From assembly GCF_037042905.1 (NCBI RefSeq), contig NC_087254.1, positions 23,847,103 to 23,911,102 on the forward strand: a DNA stretch of 64,000 bases, in the 5' to 3' direction. Source of the stretch: Lytechinus pictus. Taxonomy: Eukaryota > Echinodermata > Echinoidea > Temnopleuroida > Toxopneustidae. Made by a program: the position numbers and the translations under genes. The notes under the pieces are model-generated. The model was not told the DNA's origin. It saw nothing but the letters and a program-made list of their open reading frames with translations, and did not search any database. Below are positions 45,451-58,319 of this stretch, in pieces. The number at the start of each line of letters is the position of its first letter. Position 1 is the first letter of the stretch.

Positions 45451-47095
45451 CTGCAAAAGTAATGAAATTCCTAATGAATGGGAATAAATACCATACCGGT
45501 ACTAAAAATTACTTTAAATAAGGGTCAAATCATAAACTGTATTGACATTTAACTATTAAGGCATGCTCTGATATAAATTCATTCAAGAGGCTCCGAAACC
45601 ATATTTTATTATATCTTTGGTGGCCTAGTATCCAAAGATGGTGGCCTGAAAATACAAAAATGTTCATTTTTTTCCAAATGAATTATCAGCGGTATAAAGA
45701 GTCAGTTGTGAGATCTAATAAATCAATTAAAATTATCTTCTTTTGAAAATAATCCTCTCTGACTGTTCATTTGAAGAAAAAAATTGACATTTTTAATATA
45801 ATTAAAAAAGGTTATCCTTTTGAATTTTAATGTTTTAAACGACTCCATAATTGATTGCAAATGCGATGGTCCACTAAAATCAGCTCAATTACAGCTGATG
45901 GTGTAAACAGGGGTGAGTAGAACCCCATCTTCTACATCCTTTTGTCATAATTATTTTAAAAGTAATGGAGTAGCTTTAGAATTCAATGTCATAATCCATT
46001 ATGAGAACAACCTACCTAGCGCCAGATACTAACTGTAGTTTTAGAACGAGGCATCACACACCCTACACATCTGTAATCCATTCATGACATTGGATTCTAA
46101 AGGTAAGCCAAAGTAATTATTTTTGAAAAAATATAAATATATGAAAGTAAACACTATTAACAGAATTAGATTTTCAGCCATTTACACTTTTTAGGGCTGG
46201 ATTCATGACAGGAAACAAGGAAAATCAGGGGGTAAAGGTTTAATTGTTTCCCAATCCCAACCGACATGCACACAATATAGGCACATGCCCTGGCTCCATG
46301 GAGAGTGAGCACACGTTGTGAGTGAATGATTTTTCTAGGAGCCTCCTAGCTCCTGGCACATGGCTGGCTAATAATAGTAGTAATATGTAGACAGGAATAA
46401 CACTGGTTTCTGGGGATTTATTTAACAATTTCTGACATTTAACTGTCATCCCCAATTCCCCATTCACCGACGGTAGTACGTTAGTGCGAGCCCGCAATTC
46501 GGGCCTATAGTGTTTTGTCTAGATTTTTTTTTTTAGGTCTAAATGACATATCATTTTTGATGGCCCACATTTTTCTTTAGACTTTAAGCTTTCTTTTGAT
46601 ACTACTGATTTTCAAATAAAAACGCGAATTGGGCACGACCCTTGCGCAATAAATTTGCGTTAGTGATCGCAAATTTTGAGACGTTTACAAGAAAGGGCAA
46701 GGAGCAAGTCTATCACTGTAGTCAGTGTTTTGTCTAGATTTTTATTTATTTTTTAGGTCTATAAAGTGACATTATATTATCTTGAACAATGACCCACTAT
46801 TTTCGTTGGACTCTAATCTTTCTTTTGATACTGCGCATATTCCAAGAAAATATCAAAAATATGTTACCAATGATTTATTCCTTATTTTTCAAATTTATTA
46901 TAGGAGAGGAAAAACTGGCAGCCGTGTGTTGAGTTAAGGCTTTATGAAGGCTTTCCGATTAGACTAGAGTTTTCGATATCATGGCCAATCAATGCGAGCG
47001 ACAAGTTCCAAACGCACACACATAGACAGCGCAACGTAGCAGCTCGAATCACGATATATGGCAACTGGTAAATACGTAAGGATGATGACGTCATT
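45451..47095 (-). other. PHF10 upstream intron, no coding sequence seen
   Basis: The acceptor TTTTGCAG before 45450 shows that at least one 5' non-coding exon lies upstream. The stretch is AT-rich with a duplicated TTTTGTCTAGATTTTTATTT segment (46513 and 46730). No coding exon recognised. Confidence 0.5.
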
Positions 47096-47115
47096 CAAGA
47101 TGGCCGGCAAATTAC
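47080..47115. promoter_or_regulatory. CRE palindrome plus YY1-like motif, candidate promoter
   Basis: TGACGTCA at 47086-47093 is followed by CAAGATGGCCGGC at 47096-47108. The first is a CREB/ATF palindrome and the second is YY1-like; both are typical of housekeeping core promoters. The position upstream of PHF10 suggests its promoter, but transcription direction and start site are not shown by the sequence. Confidence 0.35.
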
Positions 47116-47498
47116 AAAGACCGACTGTTTTGATCATCATTTGAAAGGAATTAGCGGTAACTGCGGTCTAAGTTAAAATATATCTTTTTTATTTTATATA
47201 TTCATATTTGCGTGTCAAGTTGGATATTTCTTTTTTTGTTCATTTTATGTAGGCCCTACAAAAAAAGATCCGAAATCTGGTTTCCGCCGAATGTTAGATC
47301 TAAAGTTACTGCTAATACGTTGTCTTTACGTACGGGCCAACATCACTTCAGTCTATGTATTGGTGAGTGGAGCCAACGCAGTTCAGCGAACAACCAAACA
47401 ATATTTTTTTAGTACAGACTACAGTCAGTACAGACTACAAAAGTCTACAGAGACTGACATGACTGAAGCTTTTGGTCTAAAATAATTGATGTCATGGA

Positions 47499-47605
47499 TG
47501 TAGAGTTATTTGTTAAACTGCAGGGCGCCTTTTGGAAAGCAGTTTTGCATAACTGAAAGGGCCTATCCTGCAGTATAAAATAAATAAAATAAATAAATAA
47601 GTAAA
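47499..47605 (+). mobile_element. Retroposon 3' tail
   Basis: GTTAAACTGCAGGGCGCC...GCAGTTTTGCATAACTGAAAGGGCC...ATCCTGCAGTATAAAATAAATAAAATAAATAAATAA has the look of a non-LTR 3' UTR with an A-rich tail. Family not identified. Confidence 0.45.
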
Positions 47606-47846
47606 TAACAGCCGCTTGCCCGCCTCTTGAAATATCTTCTTCAACTTCAAGTTCTTGTTTTGTATCGGCTACATCCACCAACCATACATGTCCGTCAACG
47701 AGTGGGACTGTAGTGTAGTGAAGACTCCAAAATCAGCACGCCACAATATCCATTCATTCTTGATCAGTGATAATTCATAACAGCAATGAAAAAAGGCAAT
47801 CAGTCTTCACTTTCATCTGACACGTGAAAATGTGAGTTATAATTAC

Positions 47847-47940
47847 CTTAATCAGAGCAAAAGAACGACAAGTGTCGGCTTGATTCTTTGACTTCGGCGT
47901 CCCTTTGTTCCTTGGCGGTCAGGTATGGATGGCCAATTGC
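47847..47940 (-). other. Candidate PHF10 5' non-coding exon
   Basis: CpG-containing, less AT-rich stretch ending on the minus strand in CTGATTAAG before GTAATT. This is a plausible donor facing the PHF10 acceptor at 45450. No direct support. Confidence 0.25.
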
Positions 47941-47999
47941 CAAAAGGGTCCAAATCAACAGTAACACATAAAATGAAGACAATCGCATACAGTACTTGG

Positions 48000-48365
48000 G
48001 TTCACATATAAAGAGAAAGTGGGAGAAAGTGCTGGAAATATATAGACAACCACAGAAATAAAGACAACTTCAGAAATGAAGGTTCACACAAAAATAGAGA
48101 GAGTGTTGGAAATATATAGACAACCACAAAAATAAAGACAACTTCAGAAATATAGGTTCACACAGAACTTTGTAGTGTTGGAAATAATATAGACAACTTA
48201 GAAATAGAGAAATAAAGAAGGTGTTGGAAACCAATAGACAACTTCAGAAATATAGACCACCACAAAATTAAATGAAACGAAAGTTGAAGTTGTCTTTATT
48301 TCTGTGGCTGTCTATATATTTCCAACACTTTCTATATTTCTGTGTGAACCTATATTTCTTCGATG
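48000..48365. repeat. Tandem repeat of about 85 bp with an inverted copy (palindrome)
   Basis: GTGTTGGAAATATATAGACAACCACA...AAATAAAGACAACTTCAGAAATATAGGTTCACAC repeats at 48030, 48111 and in shortened form to 48265. It is then inverted at 48285-48360 (GTTGTCTTTATTTCTGTGGC, CTATATATTTCCAACACTTTC). The inverted arms would form a long hairpin. Confidence 0.85.
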
Positions 48366-50570
48366 GTCTTCATTTTAGGAGTTTGTCCGCATTTTTGCAG
48401 CTATATCTATTTCTGACTTCTCAGTGTATTTATTTTTGTATGTTTTTTAATATAATAGACATGAATATTTACATAATTCTCCATGGGCCTATGAAAAGAT
48501 GGACGAATAACGCGAGCATTTCTTTGATCCGATGATAGTCACCGTCACCTGGTTATGTGCATCTTTATGAGAACATACAGGTGTTGTTACAATAGCAATT
48601 ACCATGACTACCAAGGGTAATATCTGATCACTCAAAGACGGAACAGTTTCCGGTTCTTGATTTTTGTTGGCTGATACCCTGTTTCAGCATGTGTCTTTCA
48701 GTCAACATGCCATATATGGAGCAGCACACTTGAGAAGCAGACGATTTTTACGATATAAAATATGATATTATTTGATCTGCTAACTACCGCTAACCCATAA
48801 GGACCACAATAACATTGAGAGATACACGATCTATACATATGTTATGTGCCACGTCTATCTGGAATATTATGGAGAAACTTGGGAAAATTGAATTTTAAAT
48901 GGTAAACAATCAGTCACAATATTGCCTCTATATCAAAATATGCAGGCATTTCCCCAAATAAAACATATGGAACTAAAATTACCAAAGATAAACAAAAACG
49001 GCACATCGATTTTCCATTATTTCATTGATTTGTTATCAACTGCGCATATAATTTGTGAAATATAAATGTCCAATCACGAACTGCTTATGTCTCTTTTCAC
49101 GGTGACGATCATAGGACCAAAGAAGACTAGTATGAAGAGAATGTTATTCAGATGACAATTACAGTCACCTGTTAGTGAATTCATTATCTAAGCGATGAAT
49201 GTCCATCTCTTCATAAGTCCATGATTTCTCAAACTCTTTAATTTTGGTCCTTTTGGCCATCCATAGTCAGGAGGGTGGCTTTAAAGAAAACGAATGAAAA
49301 AGAAAATACCAAGGGGGAAACTTGAATGAGATGCAGGACTGCCAGGAGGAGAGAAGGAGATCAAGAATGACACTGGCAAAACTAAGAGATGTCAATATCA
49401 GCATGAAAATAACATGTCTAAATATTGGCATATTGACTTACAATATTTGTAATTCTTGTGCGGACCCTTAAAATGGGATTAGGCTTGCACTATATCGAGT
49501 GGTCTCGGGCGTAAATCGGGGGGGGGGGGGGTGATTGAAAATATATCCCCCCACTTTTTGGAGGGGGGGGGGTGGCATGTAAAATCACCCACCACATTTT
49601 TCAAGACAAACAATATTTATTTCATCGTTATGATTAATACTTATGTTAATGTATGGATTCATCTTTTATGCGGCCAATGTGCTTAAATTGGCCAGATATT
49701 TTGCATTCTAACTCGCGCAGTCGCTCCGCTCCCGCACTCAATCTATTCTCACAAGAATATGGCTATGGCAAATCCCTACCATGCCTACGTTTAAATATCA
49801 TTACAAAGGTTATAATCCGCTGCATCATGAGAGTATGGTTACAATAAGTCCATTTATGAATCGTATATGATACCAATGACTTATAAATATGGTTATAACT
49901 TTGATCATACACCAATCAAAACATCCCCATACACGAACGTGAATGCGTGGGGGTGCATATATCCTGAAATCCTTATGGAATAAATTTGTACAAAATCAAA
50001 ATATAAAGACATACCCTACATTTGAAGTTCTTGTACGATGAGTTACTGATGACATTGACCAACTCAATGCCGTTAATGAAGCACAGAGGCAATTAGACAT
50101 AAAATTTCCCAAATATAAACTAATAAATATATGCATTTTCTCAAAATTCAGACTGTTGCAATATCTCCCAATATAGTCTTAACTCTTAAATATTATAATA
50201 TTTCCTTTCTGCAATTTGTTCTTCATTTATTTTGTGGTATTTCCACGTTTTTAAAGTTTCTATTCTATCTTTTTTTATTCTTATTTCATTTTTAACCATC
50301 GGAGCAAATGAAAATTCATTGAACAAAATCTAAACTGTTTATTCCCTATTCGCTCTCTATATTTCTTTTTCCTTTTCTTCTAAAGCTAAGGTAATTGATA
50401 ATTTACCCTTATCATTATCAGTATCATTTTAAACGACAAAGGCAAATTTTTTTCGAGGCACGCTCACAACGCTAACTCGCCGCATTTATCCAATAATAAA
50501 TTTCTAACCCTTTAAACTGTTGTTTATTATGGTCACCATTCTGTCTTCCAACTATTGAAACATTTGCTCT
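48366..50570. other. Intergenic, no gene seen; G-run inverted repeat near 49519-49575
   Basis: Two G runs near 49519 and 49562, with CCCCCC between, resemble the C/G-run MITE ends elsewhere in the window. No gene recognised. Confidence 0.45.
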
Positions 50571-51120
50571 CTCGCATAATGATATTAACTGTCATTACTC
50601 ATTCAGTACTTAATATCAAAACAAATCCATTACAATATAGCCATAAAAAAATTGTCAGGCCTTTAACTGAAAGATGGTAATATTATTTACATTTTTGACA
50701 GTATACATTACCCGTGATGTGATAAGTACTCACCACTTAAAATAGGTTTTGGACACCATTCTGTATTAAAAACTACTAAAAATTTGGTCACTCGCTTTGC
50801 TCGCTCGCATATTGATATTAACTATAATGAATTAATTTATACCACCATATGCATTACAATATAGCCATCGAAAAAATCGTTCTACGGGTCTTTAACTGAA
50901 AGATGGATGTATTATGCATATTTCTTTACAGACTACATTATGTGATAATTGAACACAACTTAAAAGAGGTTTTGGGGCACCATTCTGTCTTCTAATTACT
51001 GAAAATTTGCTCGCTCGCATATTTATATTATATGTAATTCATTACTTTACATCACAATAAATATATTATAATTATATCCATCGAGAAAAATGTTCTATAG
51101 GCCGTTAACTGATAGATGGT
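50570..51120. repeat. Degenerate tandem repeat of 205-240 bp, about three units
   Basis: CTCGCATAATGATATTAACT, CTCGCATATTGATATTAACT and CTCGCATATTTATATTA recur. Each is followed by ATTACAATATAGCCAT(A/C)(A/G)AAAAAAT and TTAACTGAAAGATGG. Unit length shrinks along the array. Confidence 0.75.
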
Positions 51121-51329
51121 TATACACGGCACTTATTATATCCCTTTAAATATAGCCCAATGTGTGGGGTATCCAAACAATTTTGCATTTTCAAGCCAAT
51201 ATATTGCTATCACCCAGCCCCCCCCCCCCCCACTACTCGGACCGGATACAATTAAAAACAAACATTTTCTTAATCATGTTAATTGCCAAACTGATTTCAA
51301 ATACCCTACCAAGTTGGCAAGTAGAGGGT

Positions 51330-51352
51330 GAGGGTGTGTGTGTGTGTGTGTA
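51330..51352. repeat. (TG)n microsatellite
   Basis: GTGTGTGTGTGTGTGTGTG tract; the overlapping ORFs are artefacts. Confidence 0.9.
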
Positions 51353-51604
51353 TTTGTTATACATAGTATAATAATATCCATGATTTGGAAAGATATACTT
51401 CCAGTTTCACTTGCTCCTGTATTAAGGCAAGTTTTCCGCCTTAGCAAGCTACGCGCCAGTGTAGATGTCATTTTGAATTGTGTACATCATGGACAACGTC
51501 CAAACAAAAATAAAGTTATGCCTGTTTATACATGAGAATGCGATCACCTGCAGAAATATTGTTATTAATATAATTCATATCAATAACAATATTTATTAAT
51601 GACA

Positions 51605-51801
51605 CCTAAATATTCTTCAGCTCCTGAAGACATTGACAAGGAATGTGATTAAGGGGCATGACATACTCATTATTTTGTTTGATATCAAATTCGTCATGAT
51701 AGCACAAATATTTTATAAGATAAAGTAAATTTTATGATGTTTGGCAAGTGTCAACTTTTCTTTGAATTTCCTGGGTGTATGTAAACTTCTGGCCTCAACT
51801 G
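51605..51801. mobile_element. Truncated Tc1-like MITE, right arm
   Basis: The end TAAACTTCTGGCCTCAACTG and the preceding GGCAAGTGTCAACTTTTCTTTGAATTTCCTGGGTGTATG match, inverted, the left arm of 28677-29300. Similarity runs back to about 51605. The other arm is missing. Confidence 0.82.
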
Positions 51802-51978
51802 TACGTTTTAGATATTTTTACGATTTAATTCATTAAAACCACTCAGGACTGCATCATTGAAATCTCATATTGTCGCTCACAACATATCCCATTTACAACC
51901 GAAGTATAACACAACAAATGAAGACTATTACAGGAAACACGACATATGTTAATTGCAACATGTTACGTAACCTTAATA

Positions 51979-52328
51979 TCAAATTCTAGAAGGACGAGTG
52001 CCATTATTCGTTTTCCCTCGTTTCCAATGGCAACCTGGCCACTGATGAATTTTCTTTTTTTTTCGCGTCTCCATGGAGCTGAACACTGCACTGATCTGCC
52101 TTCGTATAAGAATCAGTAAGCGGTAACGTAATTTGCAATCTTTGTGGAGGAAATGGAATATATCTGGAGATATCTTCCCATTTATCTCATCTTCGTAACC
52201 AATGGCAACTAATACACCTTGCAATTCGGCGCTCAAATTTTGAAGGACGCATTGGTGAATACAGGTCGGCGTGTCGTCTGCAGTTGACACGGGGAAAGGG
52301 TTGACGGAGCCGCAGGCACGTGTTATGT
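51979..52328 (-). CDS. Candidate unassigned terminal exon
   Basis: On the minus strand, a strong acceptor (TTTCTGTTTATTATGCTGTTGCAG) leads into a frame of about 116 codons ending TGA. It reads ITRACGSVNPFPVSTADDTP, then CIHQCVLQNLSAELQ and GYEDEINGKISPDIFHFL, ending in a basic tail. Local codon content is more GC-rich than the flanks. The longer open frame starts at GTG in the pyrimidine tract and is not a start. The exon enters in phase 1. A 20-nt candidate upstream exon at 53317-53336 has matching phase. I recognise no family. It could be a pseudogene. Confidence 0.35.
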
Positions 52329-52649
52329 CTGCAACAGCATAATAAACAGAAACCAAAAATATGTCCAAATTCAAAATATCCACGTGAAGCTTGGAAAAAA
52401 ATACTAAAATCTATTGAACATTGGGCCCTGGAAACTTTGTCATCCAAGAGAACCTGGAAATTTCAATGGAGCAAGAGTGTAGGCAAAGGGAATGTGATAG
52501 AAATGGGTTATGGACTAAAATGAGAAAAAAATGTATATTTTTTATTTGTTTTTTGCACTTATGCCCTTTTCCATAGTTTCTATTTCCTTGTTGCCCGACT
52601 TTGAAAGATACCAGCCATCATTATGATTTGGTTGTACAAGATATGCACG

Positions 52650-52985
52650 CATCACACCAATACTAAGAAACATACACTGGTTACCAATACCAAGCACTTC
52701 TTGGTCAAGCTCCTGGCTACATTACAGAATTATTGAGGTATAAAACCAGTAATCATGGTCGCAATTTGCGCAGTTCAACGGATCCTCTGCTTTTACAGGT
52801 TCCATCCTTCAAAACAAAAGTAACACTATAGGTGATCGAGCATTTGCTTGTGTAGCCCCCCCCCCCCCCAGCTCTGGAACAGCTTACCTCTGGAAGTTAG
52901 GGAAGCACCATCCGTAAACAACTTTAATCAAAGCTCAAAACACATCTATTCTATTAATAACAAGCTTTTTAGGAGTCCCATAAAG
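52650..52985 (+). pseudogene. Decayed non-LTR retrotransposon 3' end
   Basis: Fragments in shifting frames: NTIGDRAFACVAP before a poly-C run, then QLWNSLPLEVREAPSVNNF. These match the C-terminal ORF region of L2/CR1-like elements. The poly-C run and stops disrupt it. Confidence 0.8.
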
Positions 52986-53024
52986 CGCAGTAGAATACTT
53001 TATGGAATAGTTTCTGCGCGCGCG

Positions 53025-53055
53025 CCCTCTCTCTCTCTCTCTCTATATATATATT
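53025..53055. repeat. (CT)n and (TA)n microsatellites
   Basis: CTCTCTCTCTCTCTCTCT followed by ATATATATAT. Confidence 0.9.
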
Positions 53056-53339
53056 ATTATCATTATGCAACTATAAATTATAAACAACAAAGGTTCATAC
53101 TTTACACTTGTTACAAACTGGACTCTTCTTTCACTTAAAAGTCAAATGATTAACATATAAATAAGAAAATTCAAATAAAACAAGGAAAAACCAAAATACA
53201 CGCGTGGTATTATTACTAATGACAAAGATTATGAACGATTCTGCGATAACGAGCCTGCAAAAATGCCCCAAATGTTACTGATGTTTGAAGAGCGGAGCTC
53301 ATAACCTCAACCTTACCCTTGACTGCTTCAGCAGTACTG

Positions 53340-56300
53340 GAACGTAAAAATAAAGAAAATCTTTTATTGAATTGCAAGAGAATGGCCATAAATTTTGAAT
53401 GAATAAAATCCTTTTTCAAATACGAATTTTAGTGAAAAAAATGTTCATACAAGAATACTAAAAAAGATCTACTTTTTGGGAATATCACCAAAATAAACAT
53501 AAATTATTTGGATGACAATCGAAAGCTGGAGTGACAAAAATAAACGGTTACCATGGTTACTGATTCTCCAACTCGCCGTCTCGCTCTGTTTTGTAAAATG
53601 CTCGAACATTATTAATCACCTGCAAAATTAAGGTCGGATCACGCGGGCCTCATCGAATTCGGAAAATTCAAGCCCGAAGTTATTTTGTTTGGATATGGAG
53701 GGGGGGGGGGTATTCTACCACCACATAATGTGGATTCAGTGATGATCCCTTTGTTCATTGGTAATCACATTTGTAAAATTTTGCCAAAGACGGACAATAA
53801 TGAATTGACATCCATTCCATTAAGTCCACCCCACCTGCTCACCCCAACATTAATGTTAGAGAATCATCCCCTTCTATAATATGACCCCTCGGGCTACGAT
53901 GTCAATCAATGAGGATTTGAGATCGTGAGATGGAAATAAAGAGTTATGCGAAAAGGAAATATCATCTGGGGGCGAAAATTATCATCTGCGGGATCTAGCC
54001 ATGCGTATCAATACATACAATATTAGATTTCATTTCCATAATCTCCCGCTGGCTAACGGCCCCTCTCTATGCGGTACACCCGCTGAGCGCACGCCCGTCA
54101 CAGCGACCCCCGATCTGAATAGGGCATTCTTTTGACAGTACTCGATAAAAGAAAACAGTACTGGAGGTCGCCAGGGGTCTATTTTCTATCTTTTCATGCC
54201 GTTCTTTTTTATGTCTCTTTGCTTTGAATAGAGCTGCTGTACTTCCGAGCATGTGCTGTGTTTCGCTCACACCAATCCCGTCTTCGGGTTGAGAAAGAGA
54301 GATAGAGAGAACGGAATAGCGCACTGGGACTTCGATGTTGAAAAAGGGGAAATATAAACCACTGCAGTGTTTAGAATGAAACATTCTGTAAACAGTTTGC
54401 AGAAAAACCAATACAAAAACGTGAGAAAAGGAAAGAAACTCGAGGACCCTTTTTGAAAGAGGGCCACAGTGAACGCAGACCAGTAAATGGGAGATATGAC
54501 TTTTATAGGGTCATCGTAAGATAATTATAGGGAATTAAATCACCCAGTACCTGTCAAAAAGTTGACTTTAAAGATGCGCTTATCTTTTCAAGAAGATATG
54601 ATACAAACAAATTATCTCGGATTAAAGTATCAACAAAATTCTTACTTTTTCTTTGAAAGACTTAGAGGAATGTAACAGAACGAGTGGAAAAGCCTCAATT
54701 TTAGTGGTTTTTTCTTCAAATTTCATCACACATGGGGGGGGTACCCATCGGGGGTATGGCGCGTGCAAAATTAAGGGTGATCAAAAAAATAATGCGCGTC
54801 CGTAAGTCGTATTCGCTTGTCGCTCCTGCTCATCGTCTGCTAGCGCTCAGCACCAAAATAATGTGCACCGTTAGATAAAGCGACAGGTACAATGCAGCTG
54901 CCTGTAACGCTCTTCTTTTGCTGGGAGTGTTATAGGAATTAGGATGCGCTACGGACAAGTCAATAGGGCTAAATGAGAGTGACAATATATAGCTGCAGTG
55001 GCGAAAAATGATTATCATTTGTGCTAACAAAGAGAGATAATTATGAACGTTAATGATGTGGTAGGGACTCGAGAGCATCATTGATTCCAGAGCTTTCTCC
55101 AGCTTTGTTCGTTTCATCAGCGGTTCCTGTAATCATTCATCGGGAGGGCTACCGGCGTTGGATACTACTCTCATTGGGTGAGTTGCCTAAATCTAGTCAA
55201 TAATTCCTGAATATTGTTTGCAAAATTAAGTTAATTGGTCATGATAATAATTGTATATCATCTAAAGTAACACCATTATGAAGAGAATATTGCAAATAGG
55301 AAACGACTCGATCGCAGAAAACCCACCTCTTTTATCATGTTTATTTGCATATAAAAATTCATTCAAATCCGTATGTATTACGGTTTAAACCTTATAATTA
55401 AGATTGCATAATAATTGTTTAATCTCACTTTCTCTTTTTGGAGGAGATTGAGGAGAATGAATGAATTCATTTTGATATGATTGTCTGCTTTTGAGCTGCC
55501 TCTCCTTTATCATTTGAGTAGTGCAGTGTTATATTGTTTCAAATGCTTGTTATTTTATGCCACATATATACGCTCCTTCTGCAGAGTTCAATTTCAACAC
55601 TTTCACCTGGGTTAGTCATTGCCTATTGGTAATTAAAATGATATAGGTCGACTCTATTGATGAGCGTATCATAATAAAGCGCGAAGAACATCATAATATT
55701 ATATTTCCTCGGTGGAGTATCGTTAACCGACTGTATCGTTGATCGAAGCACGTACAACAAACTGAGCCTCATACCAAGGCCATACTATGTGTGTCATCCG
55801 AGTGATAGTCATTACACTATCACTGACTTTCGAGAAATATTATCTTTCTATCCACTCTATAGATTGAATTTTAAATTGGACGAGTTTATAGAGAGGTAGA
55901 ATATTATTGTACTTACCTTTTAGCGATCATCAAAATGAAAAGACATTATATTTGTTATTTCTACCTCGATGAACGGAAACCTGCACCCCTTCTTTTTTCA
56001 TATAGGGGCATTATACCCCCCATGATTGTTCATTTATAAAGGGAACGACAGCATAATTTATCGGTGTGTTCATGAAATCGTGAAATATAGTTGCTTTCAA
56101 ATCAAAGGTTCAAGATTTGTAATGATGGCTGTAGAACTGTTGGACATCTCAATCAACAATATTATAAAATAATATGAACACATGCACCGTCTCTATAAAA
56201 GCGATAAGAGATGGCAAATGAATGAATATGTGCATCTAGTTAAAATTTCTTGACCCATGCATGAAATACTGCTGCATATAATTTCAAGAGCCCACTATTT

Positions 56301-57660
56301 CCAATAATAATAGGGCAGTTAATGCATGATATAATCTAAGTTAAAATGAATAAGTTACGATTTAAGAATAAGCCTTTGATTAATGTCATTTCAGAGACAT
56401 TGCACGAAGAGTGGGTAAAATATTAATAAATACTTTGTTTAAGTGAAAATGCCATATGAAAACAATGATTAAGGCTTATTGCAAGCATATATTGATATTA
56501 TGACAAGTGAAACATATGGCAATGGTTATACACTTTCCAAAAAAAATATTGGTCCAATATGGTACGCAGATGTTTCTTAATTGTTGAACAACCTACGCGT
56601 CACTTGTAATTGAATTTTACACTGCATTTTACTTAACGTATTCAGTCTTTCAGTAGTAAAATTCATTGCGTAGTATATTGTAAGTATGATTACAAAATCT
56701 GCATAAAATTACCATAGTAATTTTTAGGATAGATCCTGAAAGAATGATGACAATGATATTTAAAATGCTTTCTTATATTTCCAATCGACTTAACATGCAT
56801 AAGAGAGAGAGGGAGAAATAAACAGCTTATTAGTGAATGATGGTGAAGAAAATGAACTGAAGGGATCAAGACCCCGCCTCAGCAAAGCGGGGTACAGTTG
56901 AGGTGCAAGAAGAAAATCTCCCTCTTCTATTCTATACGCGAAGCGCAGAAATTATTTATTTCATCAAAATTTGAGAGTAAAAACAAAGATGTCAGCATTG
57001 TAATATTTGCTTAATCCGAAAACTTGGTTGTGAGGGATGCAATAAGCGTATATTTACGAAATACGAAGAAGTGGTGGAGGAAGAGGAAATGGGTAGCCCG
57101 GGGGTAGCATGACTGAGTCCACAATCAAGAAGATCTTTAAAATGTGATGTTGTGACATGATTGTTCACGAAGTATTGTATTGAAACTCAAATCGTTTTCT
57201 GAATTTGAAATGAAGATGCCGTAAGACATAACACAGATAAACTTGTGGTAGCTTATCAACATGTAACGCCAATGTTTAACACAAATGTTTTGAACATTAA
57301 ATGGGATCATTCATTACATTTTAGACATTATGTTGATGTTCAATCATGGAGTTATTATCATAACTCCATGTGACAATATTATTGTACAAGAAGAAGATCA
57401 CCATATTGGACAGCTGGGAATGAAAAACAGAGTTTAAAATATTGGTATTTACTTTGCTTGTAAGATGGGTAATGTGATTTTGAAATTTAAAAAAGTAATT
57501 CCTCCTCTGATTTTATGGCATATTTAACATCCAAATTTTTGAAAAGCCGTTTGGCACTACAAAATCTTAAATGGCGCTGAGTAAGGAAAGGTTCTAGACT
57601 TTGTAACCCAGCCAATTAAGATTACTTAGAACAGTGTGAAACTGTGACTGGGGCTAAGTC
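53340..57660. other. Long intergenic/intronic stretch with no recognised gene
   Basis: A G run lies at 53700. Some short open frames are CpG-richer (54067-54411, 54830-55117) but lack domains or convincing splice context. No tRNA or clear repeat is visible. A real first exon of an unseen gene here cannot be excluded. Confidence 0.45.
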
Positions 57661-57664
57661 TGAG

Positions 57665-57905
57665 TCAGGGGCGGATCCAGGATTTTCCAAATGGGGAGGG
57701 GGGGGGGTAGGGCACATTTTTTGCGAGGAAAATTTGACAAGCAAAAAAGAAATGAATAATAAAAGATCCTCGCTTTCAAAGGGGGAGGGGCACACTTGTG
57801 TTAGAAGGGCAGATTTACATTACAAATTTCGATTATGCCTCTCAAGAGGGGGGGGGGGGCACGGGCCGGATGTGCCCCCCCCCCCTTGGACCCGCCAGTG
57901 GTCTG
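57665..57905. mobile_element. C/G-run inverted-repeat element
   Basis: It starts GGGGCGGATCCAGG and ends CCTTGGACCCGCCAGTGG; the ends are imperfectly inverted. G runs at 57700, 57845 and C runs at 57875 fall inside. No ORF of note. Confidence 0.6.
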
Positions 57906-58129
57906 AGTGACAAACATTGATAAAGTGCATTTATTCATAATTTAATGAATTCATTAGGAGAAGGTTTTGAGCTATAGCCTGTATAACACTCGACCTCCTT
58001 TTAGAGCGTAGCTCCAAGATAAATGGAGAGTCAGATAAAATCAAATGCAATAAGTGTATTACTCATTCGGTTCATTTGCTCTGATAATAATCAGTGAAAT
58101 TATATCTTGAGGAGATCTGAAAAGTGCAG

Positions 58130-58309
58130 GGGGCCATTTCATATAGCTGTTCGTAAGGTAAGAACGACTTTAAGAACGACTGGTGATCCTTCTTGTAGTA
58201 AATGATATTCACCATTAAATGTTCATTTGTGATTATAAAGCACATAAGAAAGGTTCACCAGTCGTTCTTAAAGTCGCTCTTAACTTACGAACAGCTTTAT
58301 GAAACACCC
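58130..58309. mobile_element. Palindromic MITE
   Basis: GGGGCCATTTCATATAGCTGTTCGTAAG at the left mirrors CTTACGAACAGCTTTATGAAACACCC at the right. AAGAACGACTGGTGA is mirrored as TCACCAGTCGTTCTT. About 180 bp, near-perfect hairpin. Confidence 0.92.
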
Positions 58310-58319
58310 ACCAGGAGGT

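Noticed and set aside
54067..54411. 114-codon minus-strand ORF with some CpG
   Set aside because: No domain, no clear acceptor/donor pair and no neighbour exon that fits.
54830..55117. 95-codon minus-strand ORF starting MKRTKLEKALESMM
   Set aside because: The start looks plausible but the rest is AT-rich, unconserved-looking sequence. No splice partner found.
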